A DNA stretch of 64,000 bases from Phytohabitans sp036906915 (GTDB taxonomy: Bacteria; Actinomycetota; Actinomycetes; Mycobacteriales; Micromonosporaceae), in the NCBI RefSeq assembly GCF_036906915.1, contig NZ_JBAKHX010000034.1:1-64000 (forward strand), given 5' to 3'. The position numbers and the translations under genes are program-made. Shown here in pieces: positions 50,066-59,167 of the stretch. The notes beneath the pieces were generated by a model. That model was not told the origin of the DNA, made no database searches, and was given only the letters and a program-made list of their open reading frames with translations. Position 1 is the stretch's first letter. Every line of letters begins with the position of its first letter.

Positions 50066-51109
50066 TCAGAATCGGTGCGGCGGTGCGGTGCTCTGGCGGA
50101 CCACGAGCGCCGTCGCCAGTTCGACCCGGGTCTGCAGAGGAATCTTGGCGGCGGCGAGGGAGAGCAGCATGTGCGCGGCCGCCTCTCCCATATCGGCGAA
50201 CGGCTGCCGCACGGTGGTCAGCGGCGGGGGAAAGCAGCGCGCCAGGTTGATGTCGTCGAAGCCGACCACGCTGAGGTCCTGCGGAATGCGCAGGCCCGCC
50301 TGACGGGCGGCCTCGTACACACCCAGAGCCTGCAGGTCGTTGCCGCAGACGATGGCGCTCGGGCGATCGGTCAGGTCTATCAGCTCCGCCGCCAACCGCA
50401 GGCCGTCGTTGGTCTGGAAGCGGCCCGAGCGCACCAGCTTTTCGTCCAGCGGCGCACCGGCGGTGTCCAGCGCCGCTCGGCACGCGTCCAGCCGGGCCCG
50501 CGCGCACATGAAGTCGCTCGGCCCGCTGATCACGCCGATGCGCCGGTGACCGAGTTCGAGCAGGTGCCGGGCGACGGTGACACCGCCGCTCCAGTTCGTC
50601 GCACCCACCGACGGCGTGGGGTGAGCCGGCTCCCCCATGGGATCCAGCGCCACCACCGGGATACCGCTGACCGCCAGCTGCTCATGCTGCTCGGGGGTGA
50701 AATGGGAGTGCACGACGATCGCCCCAAGGGGCCGCCGGGCAAGCAACTGCTCCGCCCACGAGCGGGTGACGGGCGCCTGGTTCAGGGCGTTGGTGAACCC
50801 CACCGCGACGTCGTGTTGGCGGGCCACCCGCTCCGCGCCAGCGACGATCTCGATCGTGAGGTCGCCCTCGAGCCCGTAGGACACCACCTCGATGGCGGCT
50901 GCGGGCTCGGTCACCTGTGGCCGCCGGTAGCCGTGCTCGCGCAGCATGGCTTCCACTCGCTGTCGGGTGTTGACCGCCACGCCCGCGTGTCCGTTCAAGA
51001 CCTTCGACACGGTGGCCGGCGAGACGCCCGCCAGCCCGGCGATCATCGCCACCGTCAGCTCGCCCCGCCGGCGCCCGCGCCGGTGCACTGCCCAGGTACC
51101 ACCCGTCAC
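50066..51109 (-). CDS. LacI-family transcriptional regulator
   Basis: 347 residues from GTG 51109. N-terminal LacI helix-turn-helix (TVAMIAGLAGVSPATVSKVLNGHAGVAVNTRQRVEAML) after an unusually basic 12-residue lead, then the periplasmic-binding-protein-like ligand domain (FTNALNQAP, IVVHSHFTPEQ, AIVCGNDLQALGVYEAA, VGFDDINLARCFPPPLTTV). Probably senses a xylo-oligosaccharide or related sugar and controls the GH30 gene next door. Confidence 0.9.
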   Translation of the reverse strand: MTGGTWAVHRRGRRRGELTVAMIAGLAGVSPATVSKVLNGHAGVAVNTRQRVEAMLREHGYRRPQVTEPAAAIEVVSYGLEGDLTIEIVAGAERVARQHDVAVGFTNALNQAPVTRSWAEQLLARRPLGAIVVHSHFTPEQHEQLAVSGIPVVALDPMGEPAHPTPSVGATNWSGGVTVARHLLELGHRRIGVISGPSDFMCARARLDACRAALDTAGAPLDEKLVRSGRFQTNDGLRLAAELIDLTDRPSAIVCGNDLQALGVYEAARQAGLRIPQDLSVVGFDDINLARCFPPPLTTVRQPFADMGEAAAHMLLSLAAAKIPLQTRVELATALVVRQSTAPPHRF

Positions 51110-51174
51110 CCCGGAAGTGTATGTATCGACCTCAAACAATATCCACCGGGCACACCGCCGCCGGACGGCTGGCC

Positions 51175-52191
51175 TCAGGCGGCAGGCAGTTGGACGACGA
51201 AACGGCATCCGCCGTCGGTGTTCTTTACGCTGACCTGGCCGCCGTGGGCCTCGACGAGTCCCCGCACGATGGCCAGACCGAGACCGCCGACAGCGGCCTG
51301 CCCCGCGGCGACTGGGGTGCGGGCCCGTTCGCCGCGAAACGCCACGTCGAAGACGCGGGGCAGGTCCCTTTCCGGGATGCCGCCGCAGGTGTCGGCGACC
51401 TCCAGCCAGACGCGATCGCGGTCACGGCCGCCACTGATCCGGACGGTGCCGTCCTCGGGCGTGTAGCGAACCGCGTTGAGTAGCAGGTTGGCCACCACGC
51501 GGGCGAGCTCCGGCTCGCTGGCGTTGACGGTGGGCCAGCCCGTGTGGGCGGTGATCAGGCGGATGCGCCGGGCGTCGGCGATAGGGGCGGTGGCGGCGAC
51601 AGCGTCGGATACGACCTCGCCGAGCGGGACCGTGGAGATCGAGAGGTTGAGCGCGCCGGCGTTGATGCGGGACAGTTCGAACAGGTCGTCGACGAGGCGG
51701 GTCATCCGGTCAGTTTCGGTCCGGATCCGCCGGTGGTACTCGGCCACCGTGGCCCGGTCGTCCACCACACGGTCCTCGAGCGCCTCGGCCATCGCCCGTA
51801 GACCAGCCAGCGGGGTACGCAGGTCGTGCGAGACCCAAGCGACGAGGTCCCGGCGGCCCTTTTCCAGCTGCCGCTCCCGCTGCCGGGCCTGCTCGGCCCA
51901 GACCGCGGCCGCGGCCAGCCGGCTGCCGAAGAACCACCCGACCGCCAGGCTGACAGCGGTGGCAGCCGCCACCGTGACCAGCACGACCTGCAGGTCGTGC
52001 GCCGACAGGAACATCGCCTCGGCGATGGTGACGACGCCAGCGGTCACGCTGCCTACCGTGATCGCGACCAGGACCCAGATGTGGGCCATGATCGAAGACC
52101 CGCGCAGCAGGCGCAGCGCAGCGGCGCCCAGCGCGCCGACGACCAGCGCCCCACCGAGCGCGGCCAAGAAGATCAGCAACAGGTCGCGCAC
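51175..52191 (-). CDS. Sensor histidine kinase
   Basis: 338 residues from GTG 52191, two bases from the regulator stop. Two to three helices in the first 95 residues with almost no outside loop, so it probably senses within the membrane. H box VSHDLRTPLAGLRAMAEAL, N box LLLNAVRYTPEDG, G boxes ADTCGGIPERDL and GLGLAIVRGL. It phosphorylates the OmpR-type regulator encoded upstream. Confidence 0.9.
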   Translation of the reverse strand: MRDLLLIFLAALGGALVVGALGAAALRLLRGSSIMAHIWVLVAITVGSVTAGVVTIAEAMFLSAHDLQVVLVTVAAATAVSLAVGWFFGSRLAAAAVWAEQARQRERQLEKGRRDLVAWVSHDLRTPLAGLRAMAEALEDRVVDDRATVAEYHRRIRTETDRMTRLVDDLFELSRINAGALNLSISTVPLGEVVSDAVAATAPIADARRIRLITAHTGWPTVNASEPELARVVANLLLNAVRYTPEDGTVRISGGRDRDRVWLEVADTCGGIPERDLPRVFDVAFRGERARTPVAAGQAAVGGLGLAIVRGLVEAHGGQVSVKNTDGGCRFVVQLPAA

Positions 52192-52192
52192 G

Positions 52193-52885
52193 TCACGAGG
52201 CCATCTCGTACCGGTAGCCGACGCCCCACACCGTGACGACCCGCCGCGGCGCCGCCGGATCGTCCTCGAGCTTCTCGCGCAACCGCCGGACGTGAACCGT
52301 GACCGTGGACTGGTCACCAAAGTCCCAGCCCCACACCCGTTCGAGCAGCTCGGCGCGGCGGAAGGCCCGCGAGGGATTGCGCATGAGGAACGCGAGCAGG
52401 TCGAACTCCCGGACCGTCAACGTCAGCTCGTCACCGCGGAGCCAGGCGACCCGGCGGCCGACGTCCAGGACCAGATCGCCGTCGACCAGACGGGCCGCGA
52501 TGCCCGGGGCGGTATCGGTGCCGGCCCGGCGTAGCACGGACTGCGCCCGCAGCACGAGCTCCCGCGGCGAAAACGGCTTGGTCATGTAGTCGTCGGCACC
52601 GAGTTCGAGGCCGAGCACCCGGTCCGACTCCTCGCCGAGAGCGGTGAGCATCACGATCGGGATCTGGTCCGGGCGGGTCCGCAGTCGACGGCACACTTCG
52701 AGGCCGTCGATGCCCGGCAGCATCAGGTCGAGCACGACCAGGTCGGGCGGATCGCGGTCGACGACGGCGAGCGCGGTGGCGCCGTCGGCCGCCATGCCGA
52801 CCTCGAAGCCGGCCAGGCGCAGGTACCGGCACACCACGTCGCTGATCGTCGGGTCGTCGTCGACCACAAGTATCCGCTGCCCCAC
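52193..52885 (-). CDS. OmpR-family response regulator
   Basis: 230 residues. Receiver domain with VVDDD pocket, phospho-acceptor in VVLDLMLPGIDGL, Lys in MTKPFSPREL; winged-helix domain ends VVTVWGVGYRYEM. It forms an operon with the kinase. CTTACG (the reverse of CGTAAG) lies between it and the divergent epimerase gene, so it may control both (inference). Confidence 0.9.
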   Translation of the reverse strand: MGQRILVVDDDPTISDVVCRYLRLAGFEVGMAADGATALAVVDRDPPDLVVLDLMLPGIDGLEVCRRLRTRPDQIPIVMLTALGEESDRVLGLELGADDYMTKPFSPRELVLRAQSVLRRAGTDTAPGIAARLVDGDLVLDVGRRVAWLRGDELTLTVREFDLLAFLMRNPSRAFRRAELLERVWGWDFGDQSTVTVHVRRLREKLEDDPAAPRRVVTVWGVGYRYEMAS

Positions 52886-52943
52886 ACTGGCTACGCTACC
52901 GGCGCCGCACGCCGGTCCCGCCTTGATGATCTATTTCGGAACC

Positions 52944-52949
52944 CTTACG
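52944..52949. promoter_or_regulatory. CTTACG motif in divergent regulator/epimerase region
   Basis: CTTACG, reverse of CGTAAG, in ACCCTTACGTGATC. The same word is repeated before the GT2 gene and before the DUF1996 gene. A related CTTACCG follows at 52976. Confidence 0.35.
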
Positions 52950-52989
52950 TGATCACCACCCGTGGCGATGCCGCGCTTACCGTGGCGCT

Positions 52990-54096
52990 GTGCGAATTCT
53001 GATCACCGGCGGCGCCGGCTTCATCGGTTCACACGTCGCCGACGCGCTCGTCGCGGCCGGTCACGACGTCATCCTGCTCGACGCGCTGCTGCCACAGGCG
53101 CACGGCGGGCAGCCACCGCAGTGGAGCAGCCGGCATCAGATGGTGCGCGGCGACGTCCGCGACCCCGACCTGCTGGCTGGGGTTCTGCGCGGCGTGGACG
53201 CCGTGTGCCATCAGGCCGCGATGGTCGGGCACGGCGTCGATCCGTCGGACGCGCCGCTGTATGCCGCCCACAACGACCACGCCACGGCGGTGCTGCTCGC
53301 CGCCATGCACGGCGCGAACATACGGCGGCTGGTGCTGGCCAGCTCCATGGTGGTCTACGGCGAGGGCCGGTACACGTGCCCGGAGCACGCGGTGGTGCCG
53401 CCGGCGCCCCGCCGCGCCGAAGACATCACGGCCGGCCGGTTCGATCCGACCTGCCCACGGTGCGGTGCGACCCTCGTGCCCGGCCTTGTCCCGGAGGACG
53501 CTCCCCTGCGGCCACGCAGCATCTACGCGGCCACGAAGGTGGCGCAGGAACACCTGGCGCAGGCGTGGGCGACGCAGGCCGGCGGCGAGGTGTACGCGCT
53601 GAGGTACCACAACGTTTACGGGCCGCGGATGCCGCGCGACACCCCGTACGCCGGAGTCGCGTCGATCTTCCGGTCCGCGCTGGCGCGCGGGCACGCCCCG
53701 CGGGTGCTGGAGGACGGCGAGCAGCGCCGCGACTTCGTGCACGTTACCGATGTGGCGCGCGCCAACCTGCTGGCGTTGACCGCACCCCGCCCGCCGGAGG
53801 GTTTCGCGGCGCTCAACGTGTGCTCGGGTGAGCCGCACACGGTCGGCGACCTGGCGCGCGTGCTGGCGGCCGCGCTCGGCGGCCCGGAGCCGATCATCGT
53901 CGGTGGCGCCCGAGCCGCGGACGTGCGGCACGTGGTGGCCTCGCCGGAACGTGCGGCCGAGTTGCTGGGCTTCCGCGCCCGGGTCGGCTTCACCGACGGG
54001 GTCACCGCGTTCGCCACCGACCCGCTGCGCGAGCCCGCCGCCTGGCACGGCCAGCGGCGACCGGCAGTCACCACCACGTCCACAGTAGATGGTTGA
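52990..54096 (+). CDS. NAD-dependent epimerase/dehydratase with Cys-rich insert
   Basis: 368 residues from GTG 52990. Rossmann start MRILITGGAGFIGSHVADAL, SDR active site S-x-x-Y: LASSMVVYGEG and YAATKVAQEHLAQ (YxxxK), and FVHVTDVARANLLAL. Between them an insert (about 124-165) has YTCPEH and TCPRCGATL, cysteines that could bind zinc; this is unusual for extended SDRs. It probably epimerises or dehydrates a nucleotide sugar for the envelope genes that follow. Confidence 0.85.
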   Translation: MRILITGGAGFIGSHVADALVAAGHDVILLDALLPQAHGGQPPQWSSRHQMVRGDVRDPDLLAGVLRGVDAVCHQAAMVGHGVDPSDAPLYAAHNDHATAVLLAAMHGANIRRLVLASSMVVYGEGRYTCPEHAVVPPAPRRAEDITAGRFDPTCPRCGATLVPGLVPEDAPLRPRSIYAATKVAQEHLAQAWATQAGGEVYALRYHNVYGPRMPRDTPYAGVASIFRSALARGHAPRVLEDGEQRRDFVHVTDVARANLLALTAPRPPEGFAALNVCSGEPHTVGDLARVLAAALGGPEPIIVGGARAADVRHVVASPERAAELLGFRARVGFTDGVTAFATDPLREPAAWHGQRRPAVTTTSTVDG

Positions 54097-55360
54097 CGGC
54101 GAGCGCGGTCACCGCCTGGGCGGCCAGCCAGCCGCGCCGGTGCCGCTCGGGTAGCGCGGCCATGGCGACCACCAACCATACGGCGAATGGCAGCCAGATC
54201 CGCTCCACCTCCGCCTTGCTGAGGCCGGACAGGTCCGCGGCCAGGATGGCGGCCGCGGCAGCCGCCGGTAACCACCAGGCCGGGCCACGGCGGGCGGACA
54301 TGAAGGTACGGCGCAGCGCCGGCCCGACGGCCGGGCCGGCGCACAGCACCAGCGCCGCCAGGTTGGCCCACACCCAGTAGGCGTACGGACGGTCCGCGGC
54401 CCAGCCCTGGTAGTAGCGTTCGACGACCAGTTGGTACCCGTCCAGCCACCAGAAGCCGGCGGCGGTGAACGCGACGACCACCGCGGCGACACCGGCCAAC
54501 CCACCGGCCAGCGCGGCGACTCGATGCCGTGCGCGCAACAGCAGCACCGCCAGCGCCAGCGGTCCCACGAGAACGAAGCCATACGACAGGTACAGCGCGA
54601 AACCCAGCACCAGGCCGCCGAGCGGTGCCAGCCACCACCGCCCCGCTGCCAGCAGCGCCAGCCCGGCCGCCACCACACCCGCGAAGACCGCGTCGGCGGA
54701 CACACCGAGCCAGACGGCGCCGGGAAGCAGCACGAGAAACGGCAGCGCTGCCCGGGCCTGCGCCTCGGCGCCCAGCGAACGCAGCGCCAGCGGCACCGAC
54801 ACCACGACCGTGGCGCCGGCCAGCACGCACGCCAGCGCGGCCGGCCCACCACCACCGAGACCGACGCGGTCGAGTGCGACGAAGACCAGCAGGGCACCGG
54901 GTGGATGCCCGGCGGTGTGCGTAGACCACGACCCGGCACGGAAATCCACGATCCGGTCGGCGAAGCCGGACAGCATCGCGCCGATGTCCGTGATGCGGGG
55001 CACCTCGGTCAGATACTCGGCCTGCGGGGTGAGCCGCTCAGCCAGGCCACCGGACCAGCCGTCGATCAGCGCCAGCGACAGCGTCCAGGCGACCGCGGCG
55101 ACATACCCCAGCGCGAGCAGCCGGCCCCAGGAGGTCCGGCGGGCGAGATCCACGCCCCGCCACACGACGGCGGCCGCGACCGCCAGCGCCGCCGGCGTGC
55201 CCCAACCTGCGTGCGGCCGCCATTGGGCGAACAGCGGCGCCGCGTCCGCCCACAACCGCACACCGCGCCCGTTGAGCACCGCGCCCACCGTGACCGCCGC
55301 GGCGACGAGCGCCGCCTCCACGCCCAGCACGATCAGATCCGCTCGCTTGCCCCTGTCCAT
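54068..55360 (-). CDS. GT-C-like polytopic membrane protein
   Basis: 430 residues, about 11-12 helices, with a periplasmic-type loop after helix 3 (LTPQAEYLTEVPRITDIGAM, GSWSTHTAGHPPGALLVF). Such an Asp-containing early loop and HPPG motif are typical of lipid-linked-sugar glycosyltransferases of the GT-C fold in actinobacteria. The exact family is not recognised. Its 3' end overlaps the end of the epimerase gene by 29 bases (convergent). Confidence 0.7.
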   Translation of the reverse strand: MDRGKRADLIVLGVEAALVAAAVTVGAVLNGRGVRLWADAAPLFAQWRPHAGWGTPAALAVAAAVVWRGVDLARRTSWGRLLALGYVAAVAWTLSLALIDGWSGGLAERLTPQAEYLTEVPRITDIGAMLSGFADRIVDFRAGSWSTHTAGHPPGALLVFVALDRVGLGGGGPAALACVLAGATVVVSVPLALRSLGAEAQARAALPFLVLLPGAVWLGVSADAVFAGVVAAGLALLAAGRWWLAPLGGLVLGFALYLSYGFVLVGPLALAVLLLRARHRVAALAGGLAGVAAVVVAFTAAGFWWLDGYQLVVERYYQGWAADRPYAYWVWANLAALVLCAGPAVGPALRRTFMSARRGPAWWLPAAAAAAILAADLSGLSKAEVERIWLPFAVWLVVAMAALPERHRRGWLAAQAVTALAVNHLLWTWW

Positions 55361-55426
55361 GATGGCGGCCGACGCTACGCCTCGATGGCGCGCTCCGCAC
55401 GCGCATCACGCGGGCCGTCAGCGACT

Positions 55427-55461
55427 CGTAAGATCCATTCGACCCGTAAGGATTCCGTAAG
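55427..55461 (+). promoter_or_regulatory. Three CGTAAG direct repeats before GT2 operon
   Basis: CGTAAG at 55427-55432, 55445-55450 and 55456-55461. The last two are one helical turn apart (11 bases), a layout bound by OmpR-type regulators as tandem dimers. Confidence 0.5.
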
Positions 55462-55495
55462 CCCTTGGATCGTCTCGGACCGTCCACTGCCGACC

Positions 55496-55501
55496 TACGG
55501 T
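55496..55501 (+). promoter_or_regulatory. -10 TACGGT, leaderless spacing
   Basis: TACGGT fits TANNNT and lies six bases before ATG 55508, suggesting a leaderless message for the GT2 gene. There is no RBS in front of this start. Confidence 0.45.
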
Positions 55502-55507
55502 GCGGTT

Positions 55508-56164
55508 ATGGACGGTTATGTGGACGTGGTTCTGCCCTGCCTGGACGAGGCGGCGGCACTGCCCGGAGTACTGGCGGGCATGCCCGCCGGCTTCCGGCCG
55601 ATCGTGGTCGACAACGGCTCCAGCGACGGGTCACCGCGCATCGCCGCCGACCTCGGCGCCACCGTCGTGCACGAGTCGAGGCGCGGCTACGGCGCCGCCG
55701 TACACACGGGCCTGTCCGCCGCTACCGCCGACGTCGTGTGTTTCCTGGACGCCGACGGCTCCCTCGATCCGGCCGAGCTCGCCCCCTTGGCAGCCCTCGT
55801 CACGGCTGGCCACGCGGACCTGGCAGTGGGGCGCCGGGTGCCCACCGGGCCGGCGGTGTGGCCCTGGCACGCGCGCGCGGGCAATACCCTGCTCGCGGCA
55901 CTGCTGCGCCGCCGCGGCGTACCGGTACGCGACATCGCACCGGCCCGCGCCGCCCGGCGTCAAGCGCTGCTCGACCTCGGCGTCGCCGACCGGGCGTTCG
56001 GATACCCGCTGGAACTGTTGCTACGGGCCGGCGCGGCCGGCTGGCGGATCGTCGAGGTCGACGTGGCGTACCGGCGGCGGGCCGCCGGCACCCGGTCAAA
56101 GGTGTCCGGGTCGGTACGCGGCACCCTGCGCGCGGTCCGTGACATGGCGGGGGTGCTGCGTTGA
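55508..56164 (+). CDS. Family 2 glycosyltransferase
   Basis: 218 residues. GT-A fold of the DPM1/GtrB type: VVLPCLDEAAALPGVLAG, PIVVDNGSSDGSPRIAADLG, and the DxD-type motif in VCFLDADGSLDP. No membrane helix, so the donor is probably handed to a lipid carrier elsewhere. First gene of a five-gene overlapping run. Confidence 0.88.
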   Translation: MDGYVDVVLPCLDEAAALPGVLAGMPAGFRPIVVDNGSSDGSPRIAADLGATVVHESRRGYGAAVHTGLSAATADVVCFLDADGSLDPAELAPLAALVTAGHADLAVGRRVPTGPAVWPWHARAGNTLLAALLRRRGVPVRDIAPARAARRQALLDLGVADRAFGYPLELLLRAGAAGWRIVEVDVAYRRRAAGTRSKVSGSVRGTLRAVRDMAGVLR

Positions 56165-56826
56165 TCATCCTCGTGGTCGCCAAAGCGCCCGTGCCCGGCC
56201 ATGCCAAGACCAGGCTGTGCCCGCCGGCCACGCTCCGGCAGGCGGCAGCCATCGCCGCGGCCGCACTGCTGGACACCCTCGACGCGGTGCGCGCCACGCC
56301 CGGCGTCACACCGGTCCTGGCGTACGCGGGCCGGCTGGCCGACGCCGAACGCTCCGACGAGATCCGGTCCGCCCTGGCCGGCTGGCACGTGGTGCCGCAA
56401 CGCGGTGCCACGTTCGCCGACCGACTCGCCCACGCACACGCCGACGCGGCCGCGCACGCGCCCGGGCAGCCGGTGCTGCAGATCGGCATGGACACCCCGC
56501 AGGTGCGCCCCACCACGCTGGCGGCCTCACTGGACCGGCTACAGGCCGCCGACGCGGTCCTCGGTCCAGCCACGGACGGCGGCTGGTGGGCGCTCGGCCT
56601 GCGCGATCCACTTCACGCCTCGGCGCTGCGCCCGGTGCCGATGTCCACATCGCAGACCGGCCGCCTGACCCGCAGCGCACTAGCCGCAGGCGGCCTGGAT
56701 ATCGTCGATGCGCCAACCCTGTCCGATGTGGACACCTGGGACGACGCGCTGGCCGTCGCGTCCGCCACACCCGGCGGCCGGTTCGCCACCACCATGGCCG
56801 AACTCAGTGCGGGAGTCGCCCGATGA
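56161..56826 (+). CDS. DUF2064 (TIGR04282-type) nucleotidyl/glycosyltransferase-like protein
   Basis: 221 residues from TTG 56161 overlapping the GT2 stop. VVAKAPVPGHAKTRLCPP and GMDTPQVRPTTLAASLDRL, then GPATDGGWWALGLRD, are DUF2064 hallmarks. Family members are linked to arsenosugar-type or other sugar transfer reactions in their usual clusters. The substrate here is unknown. Confidence 0.85.
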   Translation: MIILVVAKAPVPGHAKTRLCPPATLRQAAAIAAAALLDTLDAVRATPGVTPVLAYAGRLADAERSDEIRSALAGWHVVPQRGATFADRLAHAHADAAAHAPGQPVLQIGMDTPQVRPTTLAASLDRLQAADAVLGPATDGGWWALGLRDPLHASALRPVPMSTSQTGRLTRSALAAGGLDIVDAPTLSDVDTWDDALAVASATPGGRFATTMAELSAGVAR

Positions 56827-57461
56827 CAGCAGGCTTCCACACCGCCTACACCGGAGGCGGTACGGTCCACTGGCTGGTGGAGACCGGCGGCCGGCGGACC
56901 CGGCTGCCGCTGCGGCGCTGGTACGGGCCGGCCGAACCCGCGGTGCGGGCGCTCGTCGACCGCTGCACCGGTCCGGCGGTCGACGTAGGCTGCGGACCTG
57001 GCCGGGTCGCGGCCGAGCTGGCCGCCCGCGGCCTGATCAGCTTCGGCATCGACACCTCACCCGCGGCGGTCCAGCTGACCCGCCAGCGCGGCGCGACCGC
57101 GCTACGCCGCGACGTGTTCGACCCGCTGCCCGGCGAGGGCCGATGGAGCAACGTCCTGCTCGTCGACGGCAACATCGGCATCGGCGGCGACCCCGTCACC
57201 CTGCTGCACCGCTGCGCACAGCTGCTACGCCCAGGCGGCACTGTACTGGTCGAACTGGACCCGCCCGGTGCCGGCCTGTGGCGCGGCCGGGCGCACGTGG
57301 CCCGCGAACCCGGAGCGGCCCGGCCCGACCGCGGCCCGGAATTCCGGTGGGCAAGGGTGGGAGTGGACGCCGCCGACCGGCTGGCCGCTCTGGCGGGCCT
57401 GCGGGTGCGTGCCGTCTTCACCGTGGACGAGCGCTGGTTCGCCGAGCTGGAACGGCCATGA
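56823..57461 (+). CDS. Class I SAM-dependent methyltransferase
   Basis: 212 residues from ATG 56823 overlapping the previous stop as ATGA. Motif I AVDVGCGPGRVAAELAARG, then ISFGIDTSPAAVQLTR and LLRPGGTVLVELDPPG. Similar proteins always sit between DUF2064 and the molybdopterin protein in this type of actinobacterial cluster, as far as I know. It probably modifies the sugar product. Confidence 0.82.
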   Translation: MTAGFHTAYTGGGTVHWLVETGGRRTRLPLRRWYGPAEPAVRALVDRCTGPAVDVGCGPGRVAAELAARGLISFGIDTSPAAVQLTRQRGATALRRDVFDPLPGEGRWSNVLLVDGNIGIGGDPVTLLHRCAQLLRPGGTVLVELDPPGAGLWRGRAHVAREPGAARPDRGPEFRWARVGVDAADRLAALAGLRVRAVFTVDERWFAELERP

Positions 57462-58567
57462 GACTCCGCCCGCCCAGGCCGGAGGACTTCCGCTCCCCCG
57501 CGCACGCCCCGGCCGTCTCGGCGCGGATCGGCCTGTGGCTCGGTGTCGCGTTCACCGTCTGCTTCCTCACCGGCCTGCTCAGCCACGCCGCCCAGCACCC
57601 CCCGGGCTGGTTCACGTGGCCGACCCGGCCGGTCAGCCTCTACCGGATCACCCAGAGCGCGCACGTACTGTCCGGCGTCGCCGCCATCCCGCTGCTGCTG
57701 GCCAAACTCTGGAGCGTCTACCCGCGCCTGTTCATCCGGCCACCGCTGCGGCCACCCGCCGCCGCACTGGCGCACGCCGCCGAGCGGCTGTCCATCCTGG
57801 TACTGCTGTGCGCGGCCTTCTTCGAACTGGCAAGCGGCCTGTTCAACGCCGTCCAGTCGTACCCATGGCGATTCTTCTTCGTCGAAACCCACTACGCCGT
57901 GGGCTGGATCGCGGCTGGCGCGCTGGTCGTCCACATCGGAGTCAAGCTCTCGACGGCCAGCGCGGGTCTTGCCGAGCGTCCCGACCCGCGGCGACGGGCC
58001 TTCCTCCGCATCGCCTGGCTGTCCACCGGCGCTGTTGTGCTGGCCACCGCCGGCAACGCCGTGCCGTGGCTGAGCCGGGTGTCCGTGCTCGCCTGGCGCT
58101 CGCCCGGCGGCCCCCAAGGTCTGCCGGTCAACCGCACCGCCGCCGCGGCCGGCATCCGGGTCCCGGCGGACTGGCGACTGGCCGTCGCCTGGCCAGGCGG
58201 CACCGCCCACCTAACCCTCAGCCAACTCACCGCGCTGCGGCAACACACCGCTACCCTGCCGATCGCCTGCGTCGAGGGCTGGAGCGCGAGCGCGAGCTGG
58301 ACCGGGGTACGCGTCACAGACCTTCTGGCCGCGGTCGGGGCACCCACCGACCGCGCCGTGCGCGTGTCCTCTTTGGAACGAAGCGGCCTGTACGCGACCA
58401 GCCTGCTCCCGTCCGCACACGCCACCGACCCGCTCACCCTCCTGGCCCTACGCGTCAACGGCCAGACGCTCAGCCCCGACCACGGGTACCCGTGCCGGAT
58501 CATCGCCCCCAGCCGCCCTGGCGTACTCCAGACCAAATGGGTGACCCGCCTGGAGGTGCTGGTGTGA
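57458..58567 (+). CDS. Cytochrome b-like / molybdopterin oxidoreductase fusion
   Basis: 369 residues from ATG 57458 overlapping the previous stop as ATGA. The N-terminal half (about 22-215) has four to five helices with His residues in QSAHVLSGVA, ETHYAVGWIAAG and VVHIGVKL, positioned like heme b ligands. The C-terminal half (about 235-369) is a sulfite-oxidase-type molybdopterin domain with the Mo-ligand-type Cys in IACVEGWSASASWTGV and DHGYPCRIIAP near the end. So one protein could carry electrons from a Mo site to the membrane. Substrate unknown. Confidence 0.82.
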   Translation: MRLRPPRPEDFRSPAHAPAVSARIGLWLGVAFTVCFLTGLLSHAAQHPPGWFTWPTRPVSLYRITQSAHVLSGVAAIPLLLAKLWSVYPRLFIRPPLRPPAAALAHAAERLSILVLLCAAFFELASGLFNAVQSYPWRFFFVETHYAVGWIAAGALVVHIGVKLSTASAGLAERPDPRRRAFLRIAWLSTGAVVLATAGNAVPWLSRVSVLAWRSPGGPQGLPVNRTAAAAGIRVPADWRLAVAWPGGTAHLTLSQLTALRQHTATLPIACVEGWSASASWTGVRVTDLLAAVGAPTDRAVRVSSLERSGLYATSLLPSAHATDPLTLLALRVNGQTLSPDHGYPCRIIAPSRPGVLQTKWVTRLEVLV

Positions 58568-59004
58568 AGGCCGTGCGAGCCGGGCTGGTGCTCAGCGGCG
58601 CCGCCCTGGTCGGATATGGCGGCTGGCTGCTCTGGCCGCAGCTGCCCGCCGCCTGGACCTGGCTCCTGGCCGGACCCATCCTGCACGACGTCGTCGTCGC
58701 ACCCGCGGTCGGCATCGCCGGGCTGGCGCTCGGCCGGCTCATACCGGACCCGGCCCGGCGTGCCTGGGTCGCCGCCGGCCTCGCCATCTCGGCCGTGCTG
58801 ATCCTGGTCGGGGTGCCCTTGTTGTGGCGACCCCAGCCAGCACCGATCAACCCCGGACTGCACGACCGGGACTACGTCCGGGGTCTCATCGTGGCGGTGC
58901 TCGCCATCTGGGCCGGCATTTTCGTGAGCAAGGTGAGCCGCCGGCTCCGGCACGCCGGCCGGCCGCCGGGGTCGACGGCTCCGCCTACGGCGCCCGAAGC
59001 TTGA
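58564..59004 (+). CDS. Small four-helix membrane protein
   Basis: 146 residues from GTG 58564, overlapping the Mo-protein stop as GTGA. Helices at about 8-25, 35-58, 68-90 and 100-122, with HDRDYVRGLIVAVLAIWAGIFV. No family recognised. The coupling suggests an accessory subunit of the molybdopterin-cytochrome protein (inference). Confidence 0.65.
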   Translation: MKAVRAGLVLSGAALVGYGGWLLWPQLPAAWTWLLAGPILHDVVVAPAVGIAGLALGRLIPDPARRAWVAAGLAISAVLILVGVPLLWRPQPAPINPGLHDRDYVRGLIVAVLAIWAGIFVSKVSRRLRHAGRPPGSTAPPTAPEA

Positions 59005-59167
59005 CGCCTCGCACGGTCGACGACCTCCACCGGCTCTTCCTGGCCACCGGGATGGGCTGGTGCGTGGCCGAGTTCGGTATCGTCTCGCATGACCGTGGGC
59101 GAGCGCCGCCGCGGCGCCCGAGCGAAGCGTGGGCCGGCAGGCTCAGCAAAGGCCGGAGGTAGGGCCG

